Positions 15,326 to 23,278 of a stretch of DNA of 64,000 nucleotides are shown piece after piece (position 1 is the first letter of the stretch; the number at the start of each line of letters is the position of its first letter). The notes under the pieces are model-generated. The model ran no database searches. It had not been told where the DNA came from and saw only the letters and a list, made by a program, of their open reading frames with translations. Source of the DNA: Stieleria maiorica (GTDB lineage: Bacteria > Planctomycetota > Planctomycetia > Pirellulales > Pirellulaceae); contig NZ_CP036264.1 of the NCBI RefSeq assembly GCF_008035925.1, positions 2,972,443-3,036,442 of the forward strand. The letters run 5' to 3'. A program made the position numbers and the translations under genes.

Positions 15326-15414
15326 CGAACCAGGTAGTGCACGGCAGTCGGCGAGTCGATTTTGTTTTTGTGTTCCGGTCGATCGCGCCGACGCGGTGAC
15401 TACCAGGACATTCG
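15326..15414 (+). other. attC site 21 (mutated right core, array end)
   Basis: R'' CGAAC at 15326-15330 (GCGCGAAC), right core ATTCG at 15410-15414 instead of GTTCG. Arms AGTGCACGGCAGTCGGCG and CGCCGACGCGGTGACT. No further attC is seen to the right. Confidence 0.78.
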
Positions 15415-15606
15415 CGGGGCTTCTCGAACGGGCGTCACGCCCTGATGTTTCACTCGCCCGCGGCGCGAGCAAGAGGCGAAGCGGAATCACTCGCTTGCGG
15501 GACGAGTTTGTTTTCGCGATGATGTTTTGGCGTTCCCAACGAAGTGTTCTTGGGCACGCCCGAACTCCGCTGCCGTTGGGCACTGTGATCTTCGTAACGG
15601 TAGTAA

Positions 15607-15897
15607 ATGATGATGTTTCAGCAGATTGCCGATTCAATTCCGATTGCGGGGATCTTTGTCGCGTTCGCGATCGTTGCCTCGGCTGCATCCGAGGCCGGCT
15701 ATCGCATCGGGGTTTGGTGGCAGGAACGCACGCCGGATGAGAAGGAAGGGCCGACGGCGATGATCGTGGTGTTGGGCTCGGTCGTCACCCTGGTGTTCGA
15801 TCTGGACCGACCGCGAGGTGGATTTCTTACCGTGAGCCAGCAACCCTTTGCTGATCTGCAACGCCAAATCGGAGCGGCCGTGCCGGAACAGGGCTGA
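15607..15897 (+). pseudogene. Internally deleted DUF4239-family membrane protein
   Basis: The 96-residue frame joins the start of a DUF4239 protein (membrane helix GIFVAFAIVASAASEAGYR, IGVWWQERTPDEKEGP) directly to its end (VVTLVFDLDRPRGGFLTVSQ). Members are usually about 250 residues; the central part with the remaining helices is missing here. The junction is in frame, so a short product could be made, but it would lack most of the domain. It lies just past the array end and is followed by the convergent esterase. Confidence 0.6.
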
Positions 15898-15987
15898 GTG
15901 CAAAGCGGGCCGACAGGATTCTGGCGTCCGATTCATCGCGGTCGGTTTGCACACGCGGATGGAGCGGAATTCGTCGTCTCACCAAAG

Positions 15988-17934
15988 TCATTGGTTCTCC
16001 GCCACGATGACTTGTGTCGTTCCCCGCTTGAGATCTTCCAGCCAGCGGGCACAGGAGCGCGTCCACTGGGCAAACGGGCCTCCGATCTCACGCAGCCCCT
16101 TGCCGTGGCCGCCGCTGGCGTAGACGTGCAACTCGCCGGGCACGTTGGTCTGATGCAGGTGCAGCAGGTAGTGCAACGAATCGGGGGCGAAACGATCGTC
16201 TGCTGCCACGGCCAGGTAAACCGGCGGGTAGTCGTCACGCGATTTCAGTGGCTTGACCAGCGGGTCCAAGCCATTGCCTGTCCCGTCGGCGGTCAGGTAG
16301 GCCGGATAGATCAAGATCGCAAAGTTGGGGGCGACGTCGACCTGATCGATCGGATCGGCGGGCGGGTAACTTTCAAAGTCCGATTGATGGACGGTCAGGG
16401 TCGCCAGATTGCCGCCGGCGGAAAACCCCAAGACGCCGATCTGATCGGGATCGATGTCGAATTCGCCGGCGCGGCTTCGCACCAGCCGGATCGCCCGCTG
16501 AGCGTCCTGCAATGCGACGGCATGCTTGTCCAGGTCTTTGCGACGTGGCACGCGGTACTTGGTGACAAAGGCGGTGATGCCCAGACCGTTCAACCAGCGA
16601 GCGATGTCGGTGCCTTCGTGCTGTGCCGCCAAGGCGTTGTAGGCTCCACCGGGAAAAATGATGACCGCGCGACCATCGGGTTGTTCGGGCCGCCAAACGT
16701 GCATCGTCGGCCGTGAAACGTTGGTGATCCGGACCAAGCCGTCGGGCCGTTGCGGAAGCTCTTCCACCAGTTCGATCGCGGGGTCGTCCTTTCGTTTACC
16801 ATCACCGGGCCACAACGCGATCACCTCCGGCGGCGGTGTCCGTAGCGCCGCCAGTTTTTCATCACCGGCCGTCCATTCGGAGTCGTTTGCCAGAGCCGGT
16901 CGTTTCGGCGGGTCGGATTTCGTCGACTGCGGCTTCCCAATGACGGTGGCCAAAAACGTCGATTCCAATCGGTCCAGCAGCGCGTTGCTTTCCTGTTCCA
17001 TTGCTTCGGTGAACAGCGATTGGTCTTTCAGGAACCGGGCCGCGGGACGGATAAACTCCATCAACGGGTATTTGTCCAAGCAGCCGCCGTGCCCGCCTTC
17101 GGGGTAGACGTGAAGTTCGGCCGGCACCTCGGATTGCCTCAATTGCAACATCGTGTTGACGGCTCCCCAGGTGAACTTGTCCGGTCGGGTGACGGTCATG
17201 AAGATCGGTGGTGTGCGCTCCGGGCTCAATCGGTCAAGGTGCAAATGCGGGTCCGCGTTCAACGAAGCGGTCGGCTGAGTCAGGTAGGCCGGATACAACA
17301 ACAGCGCCGCATCGGGGCGAGCGCTTTGCCGATCGGCCGCATCGAGTGGTTTGTAGGTCGGTTGGTCGTGATTGTTGGCCAGATTGAACGCGAGATGACC
17401 GCCGGCTGAAGATCCGACCATGATGATCTTGTCCGCATCGAGTCCGAATTCGTGTGCGTCGGATCGCAACAGTCGCACGGCGCGTTGGGCGTCGGCGAGA
17501 GGGATTTGATGGCCGGGATCGTCGGCCGCACGTGGGACGCGATACTTCAGCACCGCGCAGTGGGCACCGACCGCACCGGCCCAATTGCAAACGTCGACTG
17601 CGTTGGGTAGCGAGAGACGTCCGTAGCCACCACCGGGGGCGAACACGATCGTCGTTCCGGTCGCTTGGACACCCTCGGGCGGAGGCACCAGGATCACGCT
17701 GGGCGCCGCGACGTTGGCGATCGCCGGTTTGCCGTTCTTGGAGTTTTCAATGGATTCCGCAGTCGTCTTGTCAGACGGTTGGTTCGGTACCGCGCCCTCG
17801 GGCCAAAGTGGGATCACGACGACATCGCGTTGAAGCAATTCGTGTAGCTTCTGTTCGCCGGGAGATTCGGCAAACGACGCGGTGGTGAATGCAAAAAGGG
17901 TTAGCAGAGAGAGGCTGAAAAAGGTACGCAACAT
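15988..17934 (-). CDS. Secreted esterase with two tandem alpha/beta-hydrolase domains
   Basis: A 648-residue protein with a signal peptide (MLRTFFSLSLLTLFAFTTAS). It has two homologous BD-FAE/acetylxylan-esterase-like domains. The first has FAPGGGYGRLSLP, a nucleophile elbow GSSAGG, a late Asp and a GGHGG His. The second has FPGGAYNALAAQH, GFSAGG and GGHGKG. Both keep the oxyanion GG and the Ser-Asp-His set. The enzyme probably deacetylates polysaccharides in the periplasm. The ATG at 17934 was chosen because it gives a clean signal peptide. The upstream gene is divergent (HtrA). Single-domain forms are the norm, so the duplication is notable. Confidence 0.85.
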   Translation of the reverse strand: MLRTFFSLSLLTLFAFTTASFAESPGEQKLHELLQRDVVVIPLWPEGAVPNQPSDKTTAESIENSKNGKPAIANVAAPSVILVPPPEGVQATGTTIVFAPGGGYGRLSLPNAVDVCNWAGAVGAHCAVLKYRVPRAADDPGHQIPLADAQRAVRLLRSDAHEFGLDADKIIMVGSSAGGHLAFNLANNHDQPTYKPLDAADRQSARPDAALLLYPAYLTQPTASLNADPHLHLDRLSPERTPPIFMTVTRPDKFTWGAVNTMLQLRQSEVPAELHVYPEGGHGGCLDKYPLMEFIRPAARFLKDQSLFTEAMEQESNALLDRLESTFLATVIGKPQSTKSDPPKRPALANDSEWTAGDEKLAALRTPPPEVIALWPGDGKRKDDPAIELVEELPQRPDGLVRITNVSRPTMHVWRPEQPDGRAVIIFPGGAYNALAAQHEGTDIARWLNGLGITAFVTKYRVPRRKDLDKHAVALQDAQRAIRLVRSRAGEFDIDPDQIGVLGFSAGGNLATLTVHQSDFESYPPADPIDQVDVAPNFAILIYPAYLTADGTGNGLDPLVKPLKSRDDYPPVYLAVAADDRFAPDSLHYLLHLHQTNVPGELHVYASGGHGKGLREIGGPFAQWTRSCARWLEDLKRGTTQVIVAENQ

Positions 17935-18423
17935 CGTGGTCGGGGATGGGTGGGGAGACGATCGATCGCAGATTGAGGAACGCAGTGGGGGACGTCGTTT
18001 TTCGAACCCGACCGCGTTTTTTGGGGCACCGGCATTGTAAACCAGATCCCCGCGGCGTGATCGCATCTGCCATGCGCGTCGGTCGGTTCTTGGTGGCTGA
18101 TAAGAAGATGCCCACGGATGGCAGCGCGAACCCACGGATGTTTCGCGGTCAATCATCCGTGGTTTGAATGCTTCCCAAGTCCGGCGACAGATCCCCGACG
18201 CTGGGGCATTTTGCCCCGATGGGACTTTCTGGGACGGCGGCGGTCGATCGATGCGGCCGACACGACTCGCCGGCGAAAACGATTTGAGTCGGTGATTTGC
18301 GGGTCCAACACAGGAAACGACGTTGATCCAACCGCTCGGGCACAGCGTGTGCGTTCCCTTTGATCGACCACGCGGCGCCTTGCCGCAGCAACCGATACCA
18401 ACGACTGATGAAGGACATCATTT
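17935..18423. other. Divergent intergenic region
   Basis: It separates the esterase and HtrA genes and should hold both promoters. It contains an inverted repeat of the CCACGGATGGCAGCGCG family (18111-18163) and a small hairpin GGGGCATTTTGCCCC near 18202. No gene is seen. Confidence 0.5.
18111..18163. repeat. Dispersed repeat, CCACGGATGGCAGCGCG family
   Basis: CCCACGGATGGCAGCGCGAA is followed by CATCCGTGG in inverted orientation. Related copies lie at 23056, 44135 and 48471. Confidence 0.7.
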
Positions 18424-19974
18424 ATGAAGAAGCTCAAGTCCCGTCTTAGGACAGCACTCGTCGCGGCACCGCTTAGTCTGGCAGCAGCCGGTCTGCTGAT
18501 GGCGGCCGCCCCCGCAACGAAACTCGATCAACAGCCGGCCACCGCATCCGCGCCGGCGACCGTGACCAAACCGGCGATCACGCCGGAACAACTGAACATC
18601 GCCAATTCGCTTTCCCAAGCGTTTCGCAACGTCGCCGACAGCGTGCTGCCGGCCGTCGTCGCGATCGAAAACCGTCCCGACACGTCCTGGCGTTCGGCCA
18701 AGCCGGCACCGGATGACAACTCGGCCGGCGGTCAGAACCCCTTCAAAGGCACTCCGTTTGAGGACATGTTCCGCGGCGGCCAGATCCCGATGAACCCCAA
18801 CATGATTCCGCGTCAAGCACCACGTTCACAGGGCGGCATCGGTTCGGGCGTGATCATCGACAGTGCGGGGATCGTGCTGACGAACAACCACGTCGTCGAC
18901 GGCGGCGGAACTGTGATCGTGAAAACACAAGATGGCCGCGAATTCGAAGCCGTCGAAGTCTTCACCGACCCCAAAACGGACATTGCCGTGGTGAAGATCA
19001 ACGGCGATGGTTCGTTGACCGCCGCAAAACTTGGCAATAGCGATTCCACGTCGGTCGGCGATTGGGTAATCGCACTGGGTCAGCCGTTCGGACTGGAAAG
19101 CACCGTCACGGCAGGGATCGTCAGCGCCAAGAATCGCGGAATCGGAATCACCGCACGTGAAAACTTCATCCAAACCGATGCGGCGATCAATCCCGGCAAC
19201 AGCGGCGGCCCGTTGGTGAACCTGCACGGCGAAGTGGTCGGGATCAACACGGCGATCTCCTCTCGCGGTGGCGGGAACAACGGCATCGGATTCGCCGTTC
19301 CCTCGAATCTGGCACGCTGGGTGAGTGACCAACTGGTCGCCAACGGCACCGTCCAGCGAGCTTACTTGGGCGTCGCGATTCAGCCGGTGTCTCATCAGTT
19401 GGCTGCCCAGCTGGGTGTCTCACCGCGTGGCGGCGTCGCAGTGACCAACGTGTTCCCGGACACGCCGGCGGCGAAGATGGGATTCCGGCCGGGGGACGTG
19501 ATCGTCGACTTCGGCGGCACCAAAGTCGCCACGCCACAGCAATTGCAACTTGCCGTGGAACGCTCGGCGATCGGGAAAACGGTTTCGGTCGAAGTCGTCC
19601 GTGACGGCAAAACGATTTCGTTGAGTTACGATCCCGAGGCGGCACCGAACGACTTTGCCGCCAGCGATCGCGAGCAGAAACCCGATGGCGTCAAGATGCA
19701 GTCCTTGGGGATTGAGGTCACACCGTTGACCTCCGACGTCGCCAAGCAACTCGGGCTGGAGGATAAATCCGGTGTGGTCGTCACACGGGTCCAAGAAGGC
19801 AGTCGTGCCGAGCAGGCCGGCTTGAGCCCGGGGATGGTGATTGCCCAGGTGAACCGCAATGACGTCACGACGACGGCCGAGTTCGAAGACGCGGTCAAAT
19901 CGGACGAGGACGGGACCCTGCTGTTGTTGGTTCGCAACGAGCGAGGCTCCCGCTTCGTGGTCATCGAAGGATAG
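18424..19974 (+). CDS. HtrA/DegQ-type periplasmic serine protease
   Basis: A 516-residue envelope protease for misfolded proteins. A signal peptide (residues 1-29) is followed by a trypsin-like domain with catalytic His156 (LTNNHVVDG), Asp186 (PKTDIAVV) and Ser260 (NPGNSGGPL). Two PDZ domains follow (YLGVAIQPV from about 320, and from about 425 with SGVVVTRVQEGSRAEQAGL). The layout is that of DegP/DegQ. GAAGGACATC precedes the ATG at 18424. A strong terminator follows. The next two genes encode a sensor kinase and regulator, which may respond to envelope stress, but the terminator argues for separate transcription. Confidence 0.93.
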   Translation: MKKLKSRLRTALVAAPLSLAAAGLLMAAAPATKLDQQPATASAPATVTKPAITPEQLNIANSLSQAFRNVADSVLPAVVAIENRPDTSWRSAKPAPDDNSAGGQNPFKGTPFEDMFRGGQIPMNPNMIPRQAPRSQGGIGSGVIIDSAGIVLTNNHVVDGGGTVIVKTQDGREFEAVEVFTDPKTDIAVVKINGDGSLTAAKLGNSDSTSVGDWVIALGQPFGLESTVTAGIVSAKNRGIGITARENFIQTDAAINPGNSGGPLVNLHGEVVGINTAISSRGGGNNGIGFAVPSNLARWVSDQLVANGTVQRAYLGVAIQPVSHQLAAQLGVSPRGGVAVTNVFPDTPAAKMGFRPGDVIVDFGGTKVATPQQLQLAVERSAIGKTVSVEVVRDGKTISLSYDPEAAPNDFAASDREQKPDGVKMQSLGIEVTPLTSDVAKQLGLEDKSGVVVTRVQEGSRAEQAGLSPGMVIAQVNRNDVTTTAEFEDAVKSDEDGTLLLLVRNERGSRFVVIEG

Positions 19975-20010
19975 GACTTCCCACCCGAGCATCGGATGCG
20001 CGAACCAAAA

Positions 20011-20046
20011 TGCGGCCAACGCCCTTGTGGCGTTGGCCGCTCTTTT
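20011..20046 (+). terminator. Rho-independent terminator after htrA
   Basis: GCGGCCAACGCC and GGCGTTGGCCGC form a 12-bp stem with a 5-base loop, followed by TCTTTT. Confidence 0.85.
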
Positions 20047-20118
20047 ATGCGGCGATGTTTTGGCGATCGGCGTCAACGAGTATCCTGAAGCATTGCTTCG
20101 ATCGACAAGGAAACATTG

Positions 20119-21507
20119 ATGAAATTGGCCGCCAAACTGATTCTGCTGTTCATGCTGGGCGTGTTGGGTATTGTCGCCCTGTTCTCCTGGCAAACGATCC
20201 GTCGACAATTGAGGTGGGACGAGCAGCGCCGGGCCGACCATGCAAACGACGTCGTCGGAGCGCTGAAGCCGGCGATCGACGACGCCTATCGCAACGGCGG
20301 CGTCGTGACCATTCAACAGGCCATCGAGGTGACCGCGCGACATGTTCCCGGACAACAATTACGCTGGGTCGACGGCGTCCCGGCGGCCGAAGCGGAAACC
20401 AAAATCACATCGCGGAAGGTTTCACAGATCTCCGTCGCGAATCAAGACGGAGAAACGGTCTCGCGCACCTTCGTGCCGATCGAGATCGACGGATCCGAGG
20501 CCGGCGGCGTGGAAGTCTCCGAATCAATGGAGCACCACGATCAATTCATTCGTGAATCCTTAATCGCCTCACTGTTGTCGTTGGTCGGCGTCGCCGCACT
20601 CTCGGGAATGATGATCTACTTCGGCGGGGTGCAACTGGTCGGCAAACCGCTGGCCCTGCTGATCGATCAAGTCCATCAAATCGGCGCAGGGAAATTGCCA
20701 CAACCACCCGCGTTTGAGCGCAACGACGAACTCGGATCACTGGCCCAGGCGATCAGTCAGATGAGCCGACAATTGGACCAGCAACAAAACACCATTCGGC
20801 ACACCGACCGCCTGGGCACCGTCGGCACGCTGGCGGCCGGCATGGCCCACGAGATGGGGACGCCGCTGAATGTGGTGGCTGGGCGGGCCGGTCTGATCGC
20901 CGGCGGCAAGCTGTCACCGGAGGAGGTTCGGCAGAGCGCCCAGACGATCAAGTCCGAAGCCGAGCGCATGACCACGCTGATCCGCCAATTGTTGGATTTC
21001 GCGCGGCAGTCGCCATCCACACACACTCAAATCGACATCGGCCGGATCGCGCGATCCACGTGCGATTTGATCGAACCGATCGCAGAGAATTCATCGGTGC
21101 AAATCGATCTCAGGTGCGACGATCAACCGTATCCGATCCGCGGCGATGCGACACAGATCCAGCAGGTGCTGACCAACTTTCTGACCAATGGGATCCAGGC
21201 CATGCCCGAGGGCGGCTCCGTCACTTTGACCTTGCAACGACGAGAAACCTCGCAAGGAAAGCAGATCGGCATCCACGTGACCGATCAAGGCCGCGGCATC
21301 CCGGCGGAGCAACTCGACCACGTCTTCGAACCGTTTTACACGACCAAGGACGTCGGACAGGGCACGGGGCTGGGGCTGTCGATCGCCTACGGGATCATTC
21401 AGGAACACGGCGGCGACATCGATGTCCAGAGCGAGGAGAACGTGGGAACCACCTTCAGTGTCTACCTTCCAGTCGCCGATCAACCTTCCACTGCGATCAA
21501 TTCATGA
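20119..21507 (+). CDS. NtrB-like sensor histidine kinase
   Basis: A 462-residue membrane kinase. Two membrane helices (LFMLGVLGIVALFSW near the start and LIASLLSLVGVAALSGMMIYF near 155) enclose a periplasmic or sensory domain. HAMP follows, then the H-box AAGMAHEMGTPLN (His about 244), N-box NFLTNGIQAM, and G-boxes DQGRGIPAEQ and GQGTGLGLSI. It autophosphorylates on His and passes phosphate to the regulator encoded next. AAGGAAAC precedes ATG 20119. Its stop overlaps the regulator start (ATGA), so the two are coupled. The signal is unknown. Confidence 0.92.
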   Translation: MKLAAKLILLFMLGVLGIVALFSWQTIRRQLRWDEQRRADHANDVVGALKPAIDDAYRNGGVVTIQQAIEVTARHVPGQQLRWVDGVPAAEAETKITSRKVSQISVANQDGETVSRTFVPIEIDGSEAGGVEVSESMEHHDQFIRESLIASLLSLVGVAALSGMMIYFGGVQLVGKPLALLIDQVHQIGAGKLPQPPAFERNDELGSLAQAISQMSRQLDQQQNTIRHTDRLGTVGTLAAGMAHEMGTPLNVVAGRAGLIAGGKLSPEEVRQSAQTIKSEAERMTTLIRQLLDFARQSPSTHTQIDIGRIARSTCDLIEPIAENSSVQIDLRCDDQPYPIRGDATQIQQVLTNFLTNGIQAMPEGGSVTLTLQRRETSQGKQIGIHVTDQGRGIPAEQLDHVFEPFYTTKDVGQGTGLGLSIAYGIIQEHGGDIDVQSEENVGTTFSVYLPVADQPSTAINS

Positions 21508-22871
21508 ACGACACCCTACCGAACGCGAACGTCCTGATCGTCGACGACGAACGCAACATGTGCGAGTTGATTCAAACCGATCTACGGCTACGGGGGATCA
21601 ACAGCCGCGGGTGTCTGTCGGCATCCGAAGCGATTGATGCCCTTCGCCACGAAAACTTTGACGTCGTGTTGACCGATGTCAAAATGCCGGGCACGACGGG
21701 ATTGCAGTTGTGTCAACAGCTGACCGAAACCCGACCCGACGTGCCGGTGATCGTGATGACCGCCTTTGGGACGATGGAAACCGCCATCACCGCGATGCGT
21801 GCCGGTGCCTATGACTTCATCACCAAACCGATCGAGATGGATCTGTTGGCGATCACGTTGAGGCGTGCGATCGAGCACCGACAGCTCTCCGAACAGGTTC
21901 GATTGCTGCAGGCATCGTCCGAAAAGGTCAGCGCGTTCGGCCCGATGATCGGCAAAAGTCCGGCGATGGTCCAATTGTACGAACAACTAGAACGCGTCGC
22001 CCAGTCCGACGCCGCCGTCCTGATCACCGGCGAAAGTGGCACCGGCAAGGAACTGGTGGCCCGCTCGATCCACCAGAACAGCCGCCGCGCCGAAGGACCG
22101 TTTGTCGCCGTCAACTGCGGTGCCCTAAGCGAAACGCTGCTCGAAAGCGAACTCTTCGGTCACGTCAAAGGAGCCTTCACCGACGCCCGCAGCCAGCGTC
22201 GCGGGTTGTTCCTCGAGGCGGACGGCGGAACGCTGTTGTTGGACGAGATGGGAGAGATGCCCATGACGATGCAAGTCAAATTGTTGCGCGCCCTGGAAGA
22301 ACGATCCGTGCGGCCGGTCGGCGGAGACAAAGACATCTCGTTTGACGTCCGCGTGTTGACTGCGACCAACCGCGATCTGGAAACCTCCGTCGCCGAGGGC
22401 CGCTTCCGTGATGACCTGTTCTACCGAATCAACGTGATCGGTATCCAATTGCCCCCGCTGCGCTCGCGCGGGACCGACGCATTGCGACTGGCCGAACATT
22501 TTTTAAAACAGTTCGCTCGCTCGGAAAGTAAATCCGTCGACGGGTTTGCCGAGGGCGTCCCGGAAAAGCTGCTGGCGTACTCCTGGCCGGGCAACATTCG
22601 TGAGTTGCGCAACGTGATCGAACGCGCGGTCGCATTGACGCGTTACGACAAGGTGACGATCGAAGACCTGCCGGAAAAGATCAGCCACTTTGCCGGCGGA
22701 ACGGTGTTCATCGGCGGGCTGGATCCGAGTGAACTGGTGACGATGGAAGAAATCGAACGCCGCTACATCACCCACGTCTTGGAAGCGGTCGGAGGCAACC
22801 AGACCCAAGCCGCCCGCATCCTGGGACTGGATCGGAAAACGATCTACCGCAAGTTGAAACAGGAGTCCTAG
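21504..22871 (+). CDS. NtrC-family sigma54-dependent response regulator
   Basis: A 455-residue activator. The receiver domain has acidic pocket DDE near the start and phospho-acceptor Asp about 58 (VVLTDVKMPG). The AAA+ domain has Walker A GESGTGKE, Walker B LLLDEMGEM and arginine-finger region FRDDLFYRINV. A Fis-type helix-turn-helix ends the protein (GNQTQAARILGLDRKTIYRK). The sigma54-contact loop reads GAFTDA rather than the classical GAFTGA. The start at 21504 overlaps the kinase stop. Phosphorylated, it should drive transcription from -24/-12 promoters; targets are unknown. Confidence 0.93.
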   Translation: MNDTLPNANVLIVDDERNMCELIQTDLRLRGINSRGCLSASEAIDALRHENFDVVLTDVKMPGTTGLQLCQQLTETRPDVPVIVMTAFGTMETAITAMRAGAYDFITKPIEMDLLAITLRRAIEHRQLSEQVRLLQASSEKVSAFGPMIGKSPAMVQLYEQLERVAQSDAAVLITGESGTGKELVARSIHQNSRRAEGPFVAVNCGALSETLLESELFGHVKGAFTDARSQRRGLFLEADGGTLLLDEMGEMPMTMQVKLLRALEERSVRPVGGDKDISFDVRVLTATNRDLETSVAEGRFRDDLFYRINVIGIQLPPLRSRGTDALRLAEHFLKQFARSESKSVDGFAEGVPEKLLAYSWPGNIRELRNVIERAVALTRYDKVTIEDLPEKISHFAGGTVFIGGLDPSELVTMEEIERRYITHVLEAVGGNQTQAARILGLDRKTIYRKLKQES

Positions 22872-22881
22872 CCGGGTGGAT

Positions 22882-22970
22882 GGGTAGGAAGATTTTGGAG
22901 GTAAGAAAATTGCCTGAATCCAATAGTGGATGAGCCCAATCATTTTCTTACCTGCGAAATTTTCTTACCC
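22882..22970. repeat. Palindromic double-unit element
   Basis: GGGTAGGAAGATTTTGGA plus GGTAAGAAAATTG are mirrored by CATTTTCTTACC plus AAATTTTCTTACCC. It is a close relative of the element at 28020 and lies just after the regulator stop. Confidence 0.72.
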
Positions 22971-23055
22971 GAGTTCCGCAGACGGATTTCTGTTTCGCAG
23001 CAAGCGCTTCAACCCAACGATCGCAGCGTCTAGCGATGGATCCCTGGCCGCATTC

Positions 23056-23087
23056 TATCCGTGGGTTCGCGCTGCCATCCGTGGGCC
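23056..23087. repeat. Dispersed repeat, CCACGGATGGCAGCGCG family
   Basis: ATCCGTGGGTTCGCGCTGCC, then ATCCGTGGG. It is the inverse orientation of the copy at 18111. Confidence 0.7.
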
Positions 23088-23097
23088 ATTTTTGCAA

Positions 23098-23274
23098 TCA
23101 CTTCTTCGCCCCCGATTCACCCGAGGACGTAAACCATCCGATCAACCCGATGATCCCCACAAACACCGCCACCCCGTTCAAAAACAGGTTGGTGTCACTA
23201 TGCGTCACGAACCCCGCCGCCGCAAACAGTATGCATGACGACAAGATGACGATGGACGAAGCAATACTGCGCAT
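23098..23274 (-). CDS. Small two-helix membrane protein
   Basis: A 58-residue protein starting at ATG 23274, with a TTG at 23286 overlapping the DUF1501 stop as alternative. Two membrane segments (ASSIVILSSCILFAAAGFV and LNGVAVFVGIIGLIGWF) make up nearly the whole protein, with a short polar tail. It follows the DUF1501 gene in the same direction and is probably cotranscribed. The family is not recognised; it may be a spacing or accessory subunit, or simply downstream. Confidence 0.45.
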   Translation of the reverse strand: MRSIASSIVILSSCILFAAAGFVTHSDTNLFLNGVAVFVGIIGLIGWFTSSGESGAKK

Positions 23275-23278
23275 GTTG

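Larger units (their letters stand above)
13266..15410 (+). repeat. Gene-less cassette, family 2, copy T, split by an insertion sequence
   Basis: The left part (13266-13548) shares CATCCCGGTTTGATTGATGCGC-like and CTGTTTCCTGGGATTCGC-like blocks with L and family 1. The right part (15181-15410) has GAGTACATTGGCCATCAGCG and the family 2 attC. The IS4-type element lies between. It is the last recognisable cassette of the array. Confidence 0.68.
1..15414 (+). mobile_element. Integron cassette array (distal part, no integrase in window)
   Basis: Twenty-one attC-like sites are spaced along this stretch, all in one orientation, delimiting 20 complete cassettes and the tail of one more. Each site has a left half with a CGAAC-like R'' box and a right half ending in GTTCG-like R'. 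The halves form an imperfect palindrome with an unpaired spacer and one extra base in the left arm, as in canonical attC sites. Eleven cassettes begin with 7-9 bases exactly complementary to their own R'' box, which is expected if each was inserted as a circle by an IntI recombinase. Every gene is on the + strand. attI and intI would lie to the left of the window. Integrons are known in planctomycetes such as Rhodopirellula. The integrase itself is not seen, so an orphan attC cluster is equally possible. Confidence 0.88.

Noticed and set aside
1-15414. CRISPR array
   Set aside because: Repeats are long, imperfect palindromes around genes of varied size, not short identical repeats with uniform spacers; no cas genes.
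1-15414. Integron integrase within the window
   Set aside because: The only recombinase is the phage-type integrase at 50203; it lacks any link to the array.
13266-15688. Longer 694-codon reading of the transposase frame
   Set aside because: The first ~217 codons lie in cassette and attC sequence outside the inverted repeat; conserved transposase begins at 15037.
15898-16716. 272-codon + strand frame
   Set aside because: Antisense to the esterase gene, which has clear catalytic motifs.
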